This document shows, in pieces, positions 51,178-59,434 of a DNA stretch of 64,000 nucleotides. The DNA lies in NCBI GenBank assembly GCA_964483325.1, contig CAZAAW010000001.1, positions 62,001 through 126,000 of the forward strand, written 5' to 3'. Both the position numbers and the translations under genes were made by a program. Position 1 is the stretch's first letter. Each line of letters opens with the position of its first letter. The stretch is from CAZAAW01 sp964483325 (GTDB lineage: Bacteria; Pseudomonadota; Alphaproteobacteria; Rhizobiales; Kaistiaceae). Under the pieces are notes generated by a model. The model had not been told where the DNA came from and searched no databases. It saw only the letters and a program-made list of their open reading frames with translations.

Positions 51178-52104
51178 TCACAGGCCGAGGGCTAGCACGG
51201 TCGCCACGATCACCAGCACCGCCCGGGCTCCATCGAGCAGTCGCAAGGCCCTGGTGATGTCGGCGGCCGTCAGCGCGCGCCGGCCGTCGGCATTGATCCA
51301 CGCCCGGGGAACGAGGCGGCCGCCGCGCCAGGAAGCGCCTCCCAGTGCGACGCCCAGCGCGCCCGCCATGGCGGCCAGCGGCCAGGCGTCGCGGCTGTTC
51401 TGATCCGGCGCGTCGGCAAGGATCGTCGTCAGCGTCACACCGGGCCGTCCGCCGGCCAATGGGGAGGCAAGGGCAATGGCTATTGCCGCGAGCCACCGGC
51501 CCGGCAGCGTCATGAGGCCGTTGACCTGGTCAGCGAACCAGCCGAGGCCGTCGCGATCGCTCCCATGCGCGGCAAGCGCCGCCATGATTCTCTCGGCGAA
51601 CAGCCCGGGCAGGCCGAGCACGGCGAACCACAAGGCCGGGGCGACGACGGTCTCGGCAAAGCGGCTGCCGCCTGTCTCGATTGCAGTGCGGATGGCGCCG
51701 TCGCTGTCGAGGCGCTCGGCATCGCGCGAGACCAGCCGGCCGGCGGCGGCAGAATCGTCCTGCATCAGCAGCCGCCGGATCGCGGTAAGCCGGCGTCGGG
51801 AGCCGCCGCCCAGGAGCAGCGCCGCAATTACGGCGATCCCCCAGCCGCCATAGGGAATCCCCACCAACAGGCGCTCGATGAGCAGGCCGGCGGCGATGCC
51901 GATGAGGGCGGCGAGAATGGCGAGGGCGGCGCCGGCTGCCCGGCGCGTTGGACGACCGGCACCGGCCGCGACAGTGGCAAGACGTCCGCCGATTCGTTCG
52001 ATGGCGGCGGCGCCGGGCAGCGCCGCAAGGGGCGTCAGGCTGCGCAGCGCGTCGAGCAGCAGGGCTATGGCGAACAGCCACAGCCGGTCCGTGACGGCGA
52101 TCAA
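51178..52104 (-). CDS. Adenosylcobinamide-phosphate synthase-like (CobD/CbiB family)
   Basis: 308 residues with four to five TM helices. The CbiB landmarks are recognisable: VSRDAERLDSDGAIRTAIETG, followed by VVAPALWFAVLGLPGLFAER, the WFADQVNGLMTLPGRW block and DAPDQNSRDAWPLAAMAGAL with GG. The enzyme attaches aminopropanol phosphate to cobyric acid, late in B12 synthesis. The sequence diverges somewhat from textbook CbiB. The TTG start overlaps the stop of the BtuF-like gene (TTGA), tying it to corrinoid import. Confidence 0.82.
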   Translation of the reverse strand: MIAVTDRLWLFAIALLLDALRSLTPLAALPGAAAIERIGGRLATVAAGAGRPTRRAAGAALAILAALIGIAAGLLIERLLVGIPYGGWGIAVIAALLLGGGSRRRLTAIRRLLMQDDSAAAGRLVSRDAERLDSDGAIRTAIETGGSRFAETVVAPALWFAVLGLPGLFAERIMAALAAHGSDRDGLGWFADQVNGLMTLPGRWLAAIAIALASPLAGGRPGVTLTTILADAPDQNSRDAWPLAAMAGALGVALGGASWRGGRLVPRAWINADGRRALTAADITRALRLLDGARAVLVIVATVLALGL

Positions 52105-52997
52105 AGGCCCTTCCGGCGGAGTTCGCTGGACAGGAAGCGCAGCGCTTCCGGAAGCGCCGGGCCGCCACAGACCGTCAGCCGGTCGGGAAGCTCGATGCGC
52201 CGTTCCGGCGGGAAGAGGTCGAGAAGGGCGGGATGCTCCAGGAGAGCCGTCCCCTGATCGACGGCTGCAGGCTCGGCGTTCGACACGATGAGATAATCGG
52301 GCGGCGAGGCGACGATCTTCTCCAGCGGGACGAAGCCGCCATCGCTTCCGGCAAGCTCCGCGCCCTTGTCCACAAGGCCGACGGTGGCGATCAGGTCGGC
52401 CGTCAGGTCGGCGCTGCCACTGACATAGCCGCGGCGCTGGTAGACGATGACGCTGGGCGGCTCGATGCCCGGTGGCGGCCGCACCGCCTGGGCGCGGGCA
52501 TAGTCGATGAGCTCGGCAAGACGCTCGCCGCGTTCGGGATGCCCGAGGAGGACTGCGACGGCGCGCACCTGCGCAATGGCCTCATCGATTGTGCGCACCA
52601 CATCCACCTCGACCACCCGGTAACCCAGGCGCCGCAGCATGTCCTGGGTGGCGAGATTGGTGAACCTGCCGGCCAGCACGAGGTCGGGATCGAGGGCGAG
52701 AACCGATTCGGCCGAGGCGGCGCTGTGCCGGAATGTCGTTGCCGCCGCGGCGGAGAACGACAGCGCCGGGTCGGTGGCGTAGATCGACAGCGACGCGATC
52801 TGTTCCGGCGCGGCGAGCGCCAGCAGCAACTGGTCGGCGCAAAGGTTGATGGAGACGACGCGGCGGGGAGCAGGCGCCTGCGCGGCCGCCGGGGGGGACA
52901 GCCACCCGGCCGCGAATACGCCGGCGAGAAATAGCGCGCCGATCGATCCGGCCCGCCTGATAGGATGTCGCCGCAGACCTGCGAACATGGACAGCAC
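52101..52997 (-). CDS. BtuF-like ABC transporter substrate-binding protein
   Basis: 298 residues with a signal segment (GSIGALFLAGVFAAGWLSPPAAA). The PF01497 fold is seen in RRVVSINLCADQLLLALA, SAESVLALDPDLVLAG and the long helix before PSVIVYQRRG. Because it is translationally coupled to a cbiB-like gene, cobalamin or cobinamide is the likeliest ligand; ferric siderophore or heme remain possible. The permease and ATPase are divergent at 53167. Confidence 0.85.
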   Translation of the reverse strand: MLSMFAGLRRHPIRRAGSIGALFLAGVFAAGWLSPPAAAQAPAPRRVVSINLCADQLLLALAAPEQIASLSIYATDPALSFSAAAATTFRHSAASAESVLALDPDLVLAGRFTNLATQDMLRRLGYRVVEVDVVRTIDEAIAQVRAVAVLLGHPERGERLAELIDYARAQAVRPPPGIEPPSVIVYQRRGYVSGSADLTADLIATVGLVDKGAELAGSDGGFVPLEKIVASPPDYLIVSNAEPAAVDQGTALLEHPALLDLFPPERRIELPDRLTVCGGPALPEALRFLSSELRRKGL

Positions 52998-53044
52998 TCC
53001 GGCCAGCCGTGACCCTTTGGCGACTAATCCTGGTTAAGCCGCTG

Positions 53045-53126
53045 TGCAACTTGTTGCATCAATTCGGGTATGGCGGCTCATCGCGGCTGGAAAACATACC
53101 TGACGCTCGTTATCAGGAAATCCTGA
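53045..53126. promoter_or_regulatory. Two perfect 14-bp palindromes in a divergent promoter
   Basis: TGCAACTTGTTGCA (53045-53058) and TCAGGAAATCCTGA (53113-53126) are each perfect 6-2-6 inverted repeats in the 169-bp gap between the BtuF-like gene and the FecCD permease gene. They are likely binding sites for one or two dimeric regulators. No B12 riboswitch landmarks were found in this gap. Confidence 0.5.
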
Positions 53127-53166
53127 GATATCCCACCGCCGGCCATCGGGCCTATGCGGATCTTCG

Positions 53167-54219
53167 ATGGCGACAGTGAACTACGATCAGTCCGGGGATG
53201 GACGGTGGGGCGGTCGGACCGACGCGTCCTTCCTCGTCATCGGCCTGGCCGTCCTTGTAGTGGTGCTCTTCCTGGGCTCGATCGCCATCGGGCCGGTCGG
53301 CCTGTCGCCCGGCCATGTCGTCGGCGGGCTGCTGGGCAGCAGCGACGCGGCGACCAATATCATCGTCCGCGAGATAAGGCTGCCGCGCGCCATTCTTGGC
53401 CTGCTCATCGGGGCGACGCTCGGCCTGTCCGGCGCCGCCCTGCAGGGCCTCCTGCGCAATCCCCTGGCGTCGGAATCGCTCTTCGGCGCTCCGTCGGCGG
53501 CCGCCTTCGCCGCCGTCTCGGTCATTGCCCTCGGCCTCACAGACGCGCTCTCCAATGCGCTGCCCGTCGCGGCGATGATCGGCGCGCTCGTTTCTGTGGC
53601 GCTGCTCCTCCTTGTCGCGGGACCGCGCGCCAGCCTTCTCGTGCTGCTGCTTGCCGGCCTCGCCATCGGCACGCTGGCGGCCGCCGGCACCGCCCTTGCC
53701 CTCAACCTCGCTAGCAATCCCTTCGCGGCCCTCGAAATCGCCTTCTGGCTGCTCGGCTCGCTGGAAGACCGCAGCATGCAGCATGTGATAATGGCGGCGC
53801 CGTTCATGCTGCTGAGCTGGGTCCTGCTGGCATGGGACCATAACGCCTACCGCGCGCTCACCCTCGGGGAGGACGCGGCGGAGAGCCTGGGCGTCAATCT
53901 CGGCCATGTGCGGCTGCGCGTCGTCCTCGGCGTGGCGGCGGGCGTCGGCGCCGCCGTCGCCGTCTCCGGGACGATTTCGTTCGTCGGCCTCGTCGCGCCG
54001 CATCTGGTGCGGCCGCTGGTGCGCTTCGATCCGGGCCGCCTGCTGCTGCCGGCATCCCTTGCCGGGGCGGCGCTGCTGCTGGCCTCCGATATCGCGGTGC
54101 GGCTCATTCCGGCGCAGCAGGAGATCAAGGTCGGCGTCCTGACGGCGCTGATCGGCGCGCCTTTCCTGATCTTCATGATCTTCCGGCAGCGGCGCCAGCT
54201 GACGGGCTCGCCGTCATGA
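53167..54219 (+). CDS. FecCD-family ABC transporter permease
   Basis: 350 residues with about ten TM helices. FecCD/BtuC signatures: RLPRAILGLLIGATLGLSGAALQGLLRNPLA, SESLFGAPSAAAFAA, and the cytoplasmic GTISFVGLVAPHLVRPLVR coupling region, plus the LGVNLGHVRLR segment. It imports metal chelates such as B12 or ferric siderophores with the ATPase that overlaps it and the divergent BtuF-like protein. Confidence 0.92.
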   Translation: MATVNYDQSGDGRWGGRTDASFLVIGLAVLVVVLFLGSIAIGPVGLSPGHVVGGLLGSSDAATNIIVREIRLPRAILGLLIGATLGLSGAALQGLLRNPLASESLFGAPSAAAFAAVSVIALGLTDALSNALPVAAMIGALVSVALLLLVAGPRASLLVLLLAGLAIGTLAAAGTALALNLASNPFAALEIAFWLLGSLEDRSMQHVIMAAPFMLLSWVLLAWDHNAYRALTLGEDAAESLGVNLGHVRLRVVLGVAAGVGAAVAVSGTISFVGLVAPHLVRPLVRFDPGRLLLPASLAGAALLLASDIAVRLIPAQQEIKVGVLTALIGAPFLIFMIFRQRRQLTGSPS

Positions 54220-55007
54220 GCGATCCGACCCCGGTCCTGCAGGCCCGCAACCTGGCGGTCAGCATCGACGGCCGCTGGATCCTGCAGGATCTCGATATCG
54301 CCTTCGAGCGCGGCAGCTTCGTTGCCATCGTCGGTCCGAACGGCGCCGGCAAGTCGACCCTAGTGCGGGCGCTGGGCGGCCTGATCCCGTCCTTCGGCCG
54401 GCTCACCGTGGCGGGCGTGGCGATCGAGAATCTCGACCTTGCCACCCGGGCGCGCGCCATCGCCTATCTCCCGCAGGGGCATGTCTTCCACTGGCCGATG
54501 CCGGTGATCGACGTCGTGGCGCTCGGCCGCCTGCCGCATGGCGCCGGTGCCGGCAGCCTGTCGGTCGAGGACCGGCGCGCCGTCCTCAAGGCCCTGGCGC
54601 AGACCGAGACGGAGGCCTTCGCCGAGCGCCCGGTGACGACGCTTTCCGGCGGCGAGAAGGCCCGCGTCTCGCTGGCGAGGGTTCTCGCCGGCGAGACGCC
54701 GGTGATTCTCGCCGACGAGCCGACGGCTTCGCTCGACCCGCGCTATCAGCTGCTCTTTCTCGCCATGCTGCGCCACCAGGCCGAGCAGGGGACGGCGGTG
54801 CTCGCCGTGCTCCACGATCTGGCGCTGGCGGCGCGCTTTGCCGATCGCGTCGTCGTCCTGGAAGGGGGCAAGGTGGTGGCTGACGGAGCGCCGCAGGATG
54901 TCCTGACGCCGGAGCGCCTCGCCGAGACCTTCGGCGTCGAGGCGACGATGGTCGAGCGCGACGGCGTGCGCGTGCTTGTGCCGTGGGACGTCAGCGAGCA
55001 CGGCTGA
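54216..55007 (+). CDS. ABC transporter ATPase (BtuD/FecE type)
   Basis: 263 residues. Walker A GPNGAGKSTL, a Q-loop at LPQGHVFHWPM, signature TLSGGEKARVSLARVLAG and Walker B VILADEPTASLDPRYQ are present. The ATG overlaps the permease stop (ATGA). The C-terminal part (GAPQDVLTPERLAETFGVEATMV) is typical of FecE/HmuV-type ATPases. Confidence 0.93.
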   Translation: MSDPTPVLQARNLAVSIDGRWILQDLDIAFERGSFVAIVGPNGAGKSTLVRALGGLIPSFGRLTVAGVAIENLDLATRARAIAYLPQGHVFHWPMPVIDVVALGRLPHGAGAGSLSVEDRRAVLKALAQTETEAFAERPVTTLSGGEKARVSLARVLAGETPVILADEPTASLDPRYQLLFLAMLRHQAEQGTAVLAVLHDLALAARFADRVVVLEGGKVVADGAPQDVLTPERLAETFGVEATMVERDGVRVLVPWDVSEHG

Positions 55008-55091
55008 AGGGTGCCGGCCGCCGGTGGAGGGGTGATTGCGTCGTTGCCCTTGCTCAAACCCCCGGAACACCTTAACAACGCCGGCCGGAGC

Positions 55092-55165
55092 GGCCTCGTG
55101 GCGGAGTGGTTACGCAGCGGACTGCAAATCCGTGCACCCCGGTTCGATTCCGGGCGAGGCCTCCA
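55092..55165 (+). tRNA. tRNA-Cys (GCA)
   Basis: 74 bases: acceptor GGCCTCG/CGAGGCC, anticodon loop CTGCAAA with anticodon GCA, T-arm CCCGG-TTCGATT-CCGGG, discriminator T and encoded CCA. It ends seven bases before the stop of the convergent HNH gene. Confidence 0.97.
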
Positions 55166-55171
55166 CCCTCA

Positions 55172-55537
55172 TCATCCTCTGCGCCGCGCCAAGCGCGGGA
55201 AGACGCCGGTCGCCAGGACCCGCTGGTGCGGGTGCCGGCCGCTTGCCAGCATCCGGGCGATGTCCTCCTGCGCGTCGGCCAGCGCGGTGGCGCCGCGATA
55301 CCAGTTGCACCACTGGCAGGCGGCCACGAAGTTTTCCTCAGCGTCGCTGCCGCCGAGGCTGCGTGGGACGACATGGTCGAGCGTCGCCCGCCGTGCGGCT
55401 TTCCATGCTGCATAGGCCGCCCGGCCCATATTGGCCGGCCGTTCGACGGCGGCGAGATTGGCGCCATCGGGAAACAGCAGGGTAACGGTGCAGAAGAAGC
55501 AGCGGCCGCCCTGGTGATCGGCACGGCGGCGTAGCAT
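55172..55537 (-). CDS. HNH endonuclease domain protein
   Basis: About 121 residues. The HNH module has paired zinc cysteines (GRCFFCTV and ACQWCNWYRG) around the catalytic DHVVPRSLGGSDAEENFVAAC. It is small, without a recognition domain. The start is uncertain: ATG 55537 begins just before the conserved part and overlaps an upstream stop as TGATG; ATG 55630 would add an Arg/Ala-rich tail. It abuts tRNA-Cys. Role unknown (repair, defence or degenerate mobile gene). Confidence 0.75.
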   Translation of the reverse strand: MLRRRADHQGGRCFFCTVTLLFPDGANLAAVERPANMGRAAYAAWKAARRATLDHVVPRSLGGSDAEENFVAACQWCNWYRGATALADAQEDIARMLASGRHPHQRVLATGVFPRLARRRG

Positions 55538-55682
55538 CAGCCGCCGGCCTTCGGCGCCGGCGCGCCGTTCCGCATCACCCGGTCGGGCAGGAATTCCGTC
55601 GGCAGATCGTAATTGTCTGGCTTGAGGCATATCCCCTGAGGAATAATCCGGCTTCCGTATCGGCCCCGGCGGAGACATCGTC

Positions 55683-57038
55683 ATGCCCAAGCTGCGGATT
55701 GCCCTGATCGTCGCCCTTGTCCTGATGGCTGCCGGCCCGGCGCATGCGGCCCGCCGCATTGCCCTTGTCATCGGCAACGATGCCTATGTCGAATTGCCGG
55801 TCCTCGGCAAGGCCGTGGCCGATGCCCGCCGCTTTGCTGCAGTGCTTGAAGCGAAAGGATTCGACCAGGTGATGCTGCGCACCGACCAGTCGCGGCAGTC
55901 CATGGACGAAGCCATTGCCGGCTTCCTCGACGCCATCGAGCCAGGCGACACGGCTGTCTTCGTCTATTCCGGCCATGGCTGGAGCGACGGCAGCCAGAAC
56001 TATCTTGTCGGCACCGATGCGCCGCGCAGTGCCGCCGAGGGGCTGCTGACCAGGCTGTCTATCCCGCTCCAGAACGGCGCCAACGGCATCATCGACGAGA
56101 TGGGCCGCCGCGGCGCGGCGCTGAAGGTGGCGATCGTCGATGCCTGCCGCGACAATCCGTTCACGTCGCCGGTGGCCGGGCGCGGCGTCGGGCTGGGGCG
56201 CGGCCTCAGCCGCATCGAGCCGCCGCGCGGCACGTTCGTCGTCTTTTCCGCCGGCGCCGGCCAGACCGCGCTCGACCGTCTTTCGGACAACGATCCCGAC
56301 CCCAACAGCGTCTTCTCGCGGACGTTCCTGCCGCTGATCGAGCAGGACCTACCGCTGCTCGATGCCGTCAAGGCAGCGCAGCAGCAGGTCTATGATCTCG
56401 CCCTCAGCGTCGCGCATGAGCAGGAGCCGGCCTATTACGACCAGGTCCGCGGCAGCGCCTGCCTGTCGGCGGAGTGCATCGGCGCCGGTCTTGTCGCCGC
56501 GCCGGCGCCGGCTCCAGAGATCGACCGCGAGGCGCTGTTCTGGAACAGCATCGCCAACTCGGAGCGCGCCGCTGACTACGAGGCCTATCTCAGCCAGTTT
56601 CCCGACGGCACCTTTGCAGTCCTGGCGCAGAACAGGCTGGCGGCCCTCCAGCCGCCTACCGAGCCGTCGCCGCCGCCCGATGCCCCGGCGCCGACCCGGG
56701 CTGTTCATGCGGCGGGATCGCTGGTGATGCCGGCGAGCTTCCTTGTCGATTTCGATCGCGGCCTCGTCGATCCGGACGGCGCCGACCTGAAATATGAGGA
56801 GGTCGGGTCGCGCGAGCACTACCTGGAGCCGCGCAATGCGGCGCTGCTCGGCGTCGGCAACCCCGGCTGCGTCGGGGCTGGCTACGCGGCGGCGAAGCTG
56901 CGCGTCGAGGAGGTGCAGCCGGGCAGCGTCGTCTGCCTCTACACCAGCGAGGGGCATTTCGCCGAGCTGACGCTGCACGAGCTCAACGCGGCGCTCAACC
57001 TGCCGGTCGACTTCACTACCTATGTCGAGCGTCCCTGA
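55683..57038 (+). CDS. Secreted caspase-family (orthocaspase-like) protein
   Basis: 451 residues with a signal peptide (IALIVALVLMAAGPAHA). The p20-like domain holds the dyad His 98 (YSGHGW) and Cys 155 (VDACRDNPF), so it should be catalytically competent. Residues about 290-325 include an ADYEAYLSQFPDGTFAVLAQNRLAAL segment often found after such domains. A Pro-rich linker and a beta-rich C-terminal domain with two cysteines follow. Substrates are unknown; periplasmic caspase-like proteins are frequent in Rhizobiales. Confidence 0.9.
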   Translation: MPKLRIALIVALVLMAAGPAHAARRIALVIGNDAYVELPVLGKAVADARRFAAVLEAKGFDQVMLRTDQSRQSMDEAIAGFLDAIEPGDTAVFVYSGHGWSDGSQNYLVGTDAPRSAAEGLLTRLSIPLQNGANGIIDEMGRRGAALKVAIVDACRDNPFTSPVAGRGVGLGRGLSRIEPPRGTFVVFSAGAGQTALDRLSDNDPDPNSVFSRTFLPLIEQDLPLLDAVKAAQQQVYDLALSVAHEQEPAYYDQVRGSACLSAECIGAGLVAAPAPAPEIDREALFWNSIANSERAADYEAYLSQFPDGTFAVLAQNRLAALQPPTEPSPPPDAPAPTRAVHAAGSLVMPASFLVDFDRGLVDPDGADLKYEEVGSREHYLEPRNAALLGVGNPGCVGAGYAAAKLRVEEVQPGSVVCLYTSEGHFAELTLHELNAALNLPVDFTTYVERP

Positions 57039-57134
57039 CGGGGCAGGCGTTCTGCCGCGCCCGCCTCGGGTTGTCACCGCCAACTGCACCCGGCTATCAC
57101 AGCCTCCTTCGTGCGCGGGAGGGGGAGGGGCATA

Positions 57135-57791
57135 GTGGTGGATTTCGCGGCCGCACGCCGGACGATGGTGGACCGCCAGATTCATACTGTCGATGTGACG
57201 GACCATGCGGTCCTGTCCGCTTTCGCCGAGATTCCGCGCGAAGCCTTCTTTCCGCCCATGCTTCACGGGCTCGTCTACAGCGATGCCGATCTGCCGCTGG
57301 CGGGGGAGGAGCATCGCCTTGCCGTTCCGCCGGCGACGCTGGCGCGCCTGATCCAGCTGGCCGCTGTCAGCGCGCAGGACAGGGTTCTCCTCGTCGGTTC
57401 TGCATCCGGCTATGGCGCGGCGGTGCTGTCGCGTCTTGCCGGATCGGTGATTGCCCTGGAGGAGGATGCGGCGCTCGCCGGCCTGTCGCGCCAGGTGCTG
57501 TCGCAGCTTGCCCCGTCCGTCATCGTCGTTCTCGGCCCGCTGGCGGCAGGCCATCCGGCGGCGGCGCCCTATGACGTCATTCTGCTCGAGGGTGCCGTGC
57601 CGCAGGTGCCGCCGGCCCTGATCGACCAGCTGCAGCAGGATGGGCGGCTTGTTGCCATCGTCGGCGACGGGCTGGCCGCCGCAGCGACGCTCTTCGTCCG
57701 TTCGGCGGACGGCGTGTCCGGACGGAGCGCCTTCAACGCGCCGGCGCCGCGCCTGCCGGGCTTCGACCGGCCGCGCACCTTCTCCTTCTGA
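57135..57791 (+). CDS. Protein-L-isoaspartate O-methyltransferase-like protein
   Basis: 218 residues. The PIMT framework is present: ARRTMVDRQIHTVDVTD, IPREAFFPP, SDADLPL and RLIQLAAVSAQDRVLLVGSASGYGAAVLS. The SAM motif I is altered (LLVGSASGYG for the usual EIGTGSGYQ) and the catalytic-loop region ahead reads RLAVPPATLA in place of the canonical SQPY. Repair activity may be lost. Genes of this type commonly precede tolC in rhizobia. GTG 57135 follows GGGGAGGGG. Confidence 0.8.
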   Translation: MVDFAAARRTMVDRQIHTVDVTDHAVLSAFAEIPREAFFPPMLHGLVYSDADLPLAGEEHRLAVPPATLARLIQLAAVSAQDRVLLVGSASGYGAAVLSRLAGSVIALEEDAALAGLSRQVLSQLAPSVIVVLGPLAAGHPAAAPYDVILLEGAVPQVPPALIDQLQQDGRLVAIVGDGLAAAATLFVRSADGVSGRSAFNAPAPRLPGFDRPRTFSF

Positions 57792-57967
57792 ACGTCCCGG
57801 CCGCATCTCGCGGCATTTGTGTCGCAGTCCCGCAGAACTCTGTGGGCCGTTGGGGATTCAGGTTTGACGCCTGAGGTCACGGCTATAAAGTCAAGCTCTG
57901 CCAGCGCGCAGCCGTTGCGTAGCAAACGGGTGTTTCTGTAATCATTTGTTGTACTTGCGGCGGGGCG

Positions 57968-59326
57968 ATGATCCGGTTTGTAAAGGTATCGGCAGCGGCG
58001 CTCGCGGTTGCTGCGGGGTTGGTTGCGCCGGCGTCGGCGGAGACGCTTTTCGGCACGCTGACGGCCACCTATGACAACAATCCGACCCTCAACGCCGCCC
58101 GCGCCGAGTTGCGGGCGACCGACGAAGGCGTGCCGCAGGCGCGGTCCGGATTCCGCCCGACGGTCGGCGCTTCCGCCTCGGCCGATTACACCGTGGCGCG
58201 CACCTCGCTGGGCGACGGCGCGGCGCCGTCCTATCAGCTTGCCCTGCAGGTCCAGCAGCCGCTGTTCCGCGGCTACCGCACGAAGAACACGCTGAAGGCG
58301 GCGCAGACGGCGGTTCTGGCCGGCCGGGAATCCCTGCGCAATACCGAGCAGGACGTGCTGCTCGACGCCGTGACGGCCTATATGGACGTGATGCGCGAGC
58401 GCGCCGTCCTCGGCCTCAACGCGCAGAACGTCGAGTTCCTGACGGCCGAGGTCAAGGCGGCCGATGACCGGCTGAATGTCGGCGAGGGCACGCGGACCGA
58501 TGTCGCCCAGGCCAATGCTCGCCTGCGCGCCGCTGAATCGACCTATGCGCAGTCTGTCGCCAGCCTCGCCACGGCCGCCGCGACCTACCTGCAGATCGTC
58601 GGGCGGGAGCCGCGCAACCTCGCCGCGGCGGCGCCGATCGACCGGCTGCTGCCGCGGGGCGTCGATGCGGCCGTCAAGGCCGCTCTTGCCAATCATCCGG
58701 CGATCATCGGCTCGCAGCTCAATGCCGAGATCGCCGAGCTCAACGTCAAGATCGCCGAGGGCGCACTGCTGCCGACAGTGTCGCTCAACGGCACGCTGTC
58801 GCGCAGCGTCAACCCGGCCGGCAATGTCCGCGAGCAGAACGCGGCATCGATCGAGGGCCAGATCAGCATTCCGCTGTTCACCGGCGGCCTGACGGCGTCG
58901 CAGGTGCGCGAGGCCAAGGAACAGCTCGGCCAGCGCCAGATCCAGGTCGACGTGGCGCGGGCGCAGGTCCGGGCCTTCGTCGTCACTGCCTATGGCCAGA
59001 TGGATGCGGCCCGCTCGTCGATCACCGCCGCCGAGGCGCAGGTGCAGGCGGCGCAGCTGGCCCTGGAAGGCATCCAGGAGGAACGCCGCGTCGGCCAGCG
59101 CACGACGCTGGATGTCCTCAATGCCCAGCAGGAAGTGCTGAATGCGCGCGTCGCCCTGGTGCGCGCCCAGCACGACCGGGTGGTGGCGTCCTACACGGTG
59201 CTTTCCGCCATCGGCAAGCTGAGCGCCTCGGCGCTCAACTTGCGCGTCAAGTCCTATGACCCGGTCCAGCATTACGAGGCGGTCAACGACCGCTGGCTCG
59301 ACCTGCGCACGCCCGACGGCCGCTGA
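57968..59326 (+). CDS. tolC: TolC family outer-membrane efflux protein
   Basis: 452 residues with a signal peptide (VSAAALAVAAGLVAPASA). Two outer-membrane efflux protein repeats of long helices and short strands are seen: TLFGTLTATYDNNPTLNAARAEL at the start and RVGQRTTLDVLNAQQEVLNARVAL near the end. It forms the trimeric channel for type I secretion and RND efflux. No adaptor or pump genes are next to it. Confidence 0.94.
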   Translation: MIRFVKVSAAALAVAAGLVAPASAETLFGTLTATYDNNPTLNAARAELRATDEGVPQARSGFRPTVGASASADYTVARTSLGDGAAPSYQLALQVQQPLFRGYRTKNTLKAAQTAVLAGRESLRNTEQDVLLDAVTAYMDVMRERAVLGLNAQNVEFLTAEVKAADDRLNVGEGTRTDVAQANARLRAAESTYAQSVASLATAAATYLQIVGREPRNLAAAAPIDRLLPRGVDAAVKAALANHPAIIGSQLNAEIAELNVKIAEGALLPTVSLNGTLSRSVNPAGNVREQNAASIEGQISIPLFTGGLTASQVREAKEQLGQRQIQVDVARAQVRAFVVTAYGQMDAARSSITAAEAQVQAAQLALEGIQEERRVGQRTTLDVLNAQQEVLNARVALVRAQHDRVVASYTVLSAIGKLSASALNLRVKSYDPVQHYEAVNDRWLDLRTPDGR

Positions 59327-59434
59327 GCGGAATTTTCCGGGGGTTTCAAGCCCCGGATTACAAAGACGGAATCCCTTCCGCTAGTCTCGCGCTACCGCCC
59401 CTAGTTGATTCGTCCGGGCGGCGCGAGAGGCAGC

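Noticed and set aside
52998..53166. Cobalamin riboswitch upstream of B12-type transport genes
   Set aside because: No B12-box core or pseudoknot partners seen by eye; only palindromes are present.
55092..55540. Integrated element at tRNA-Cys marked by the HNH gene
   Set aside because: No integrase, no duplicated tRNA 3' end and no change in base composition nearby.
57569..59272. Long minus-strand frame across tolC
   Set aside because: Antisense shadow; TolC has full family motifs and a signal peptide.
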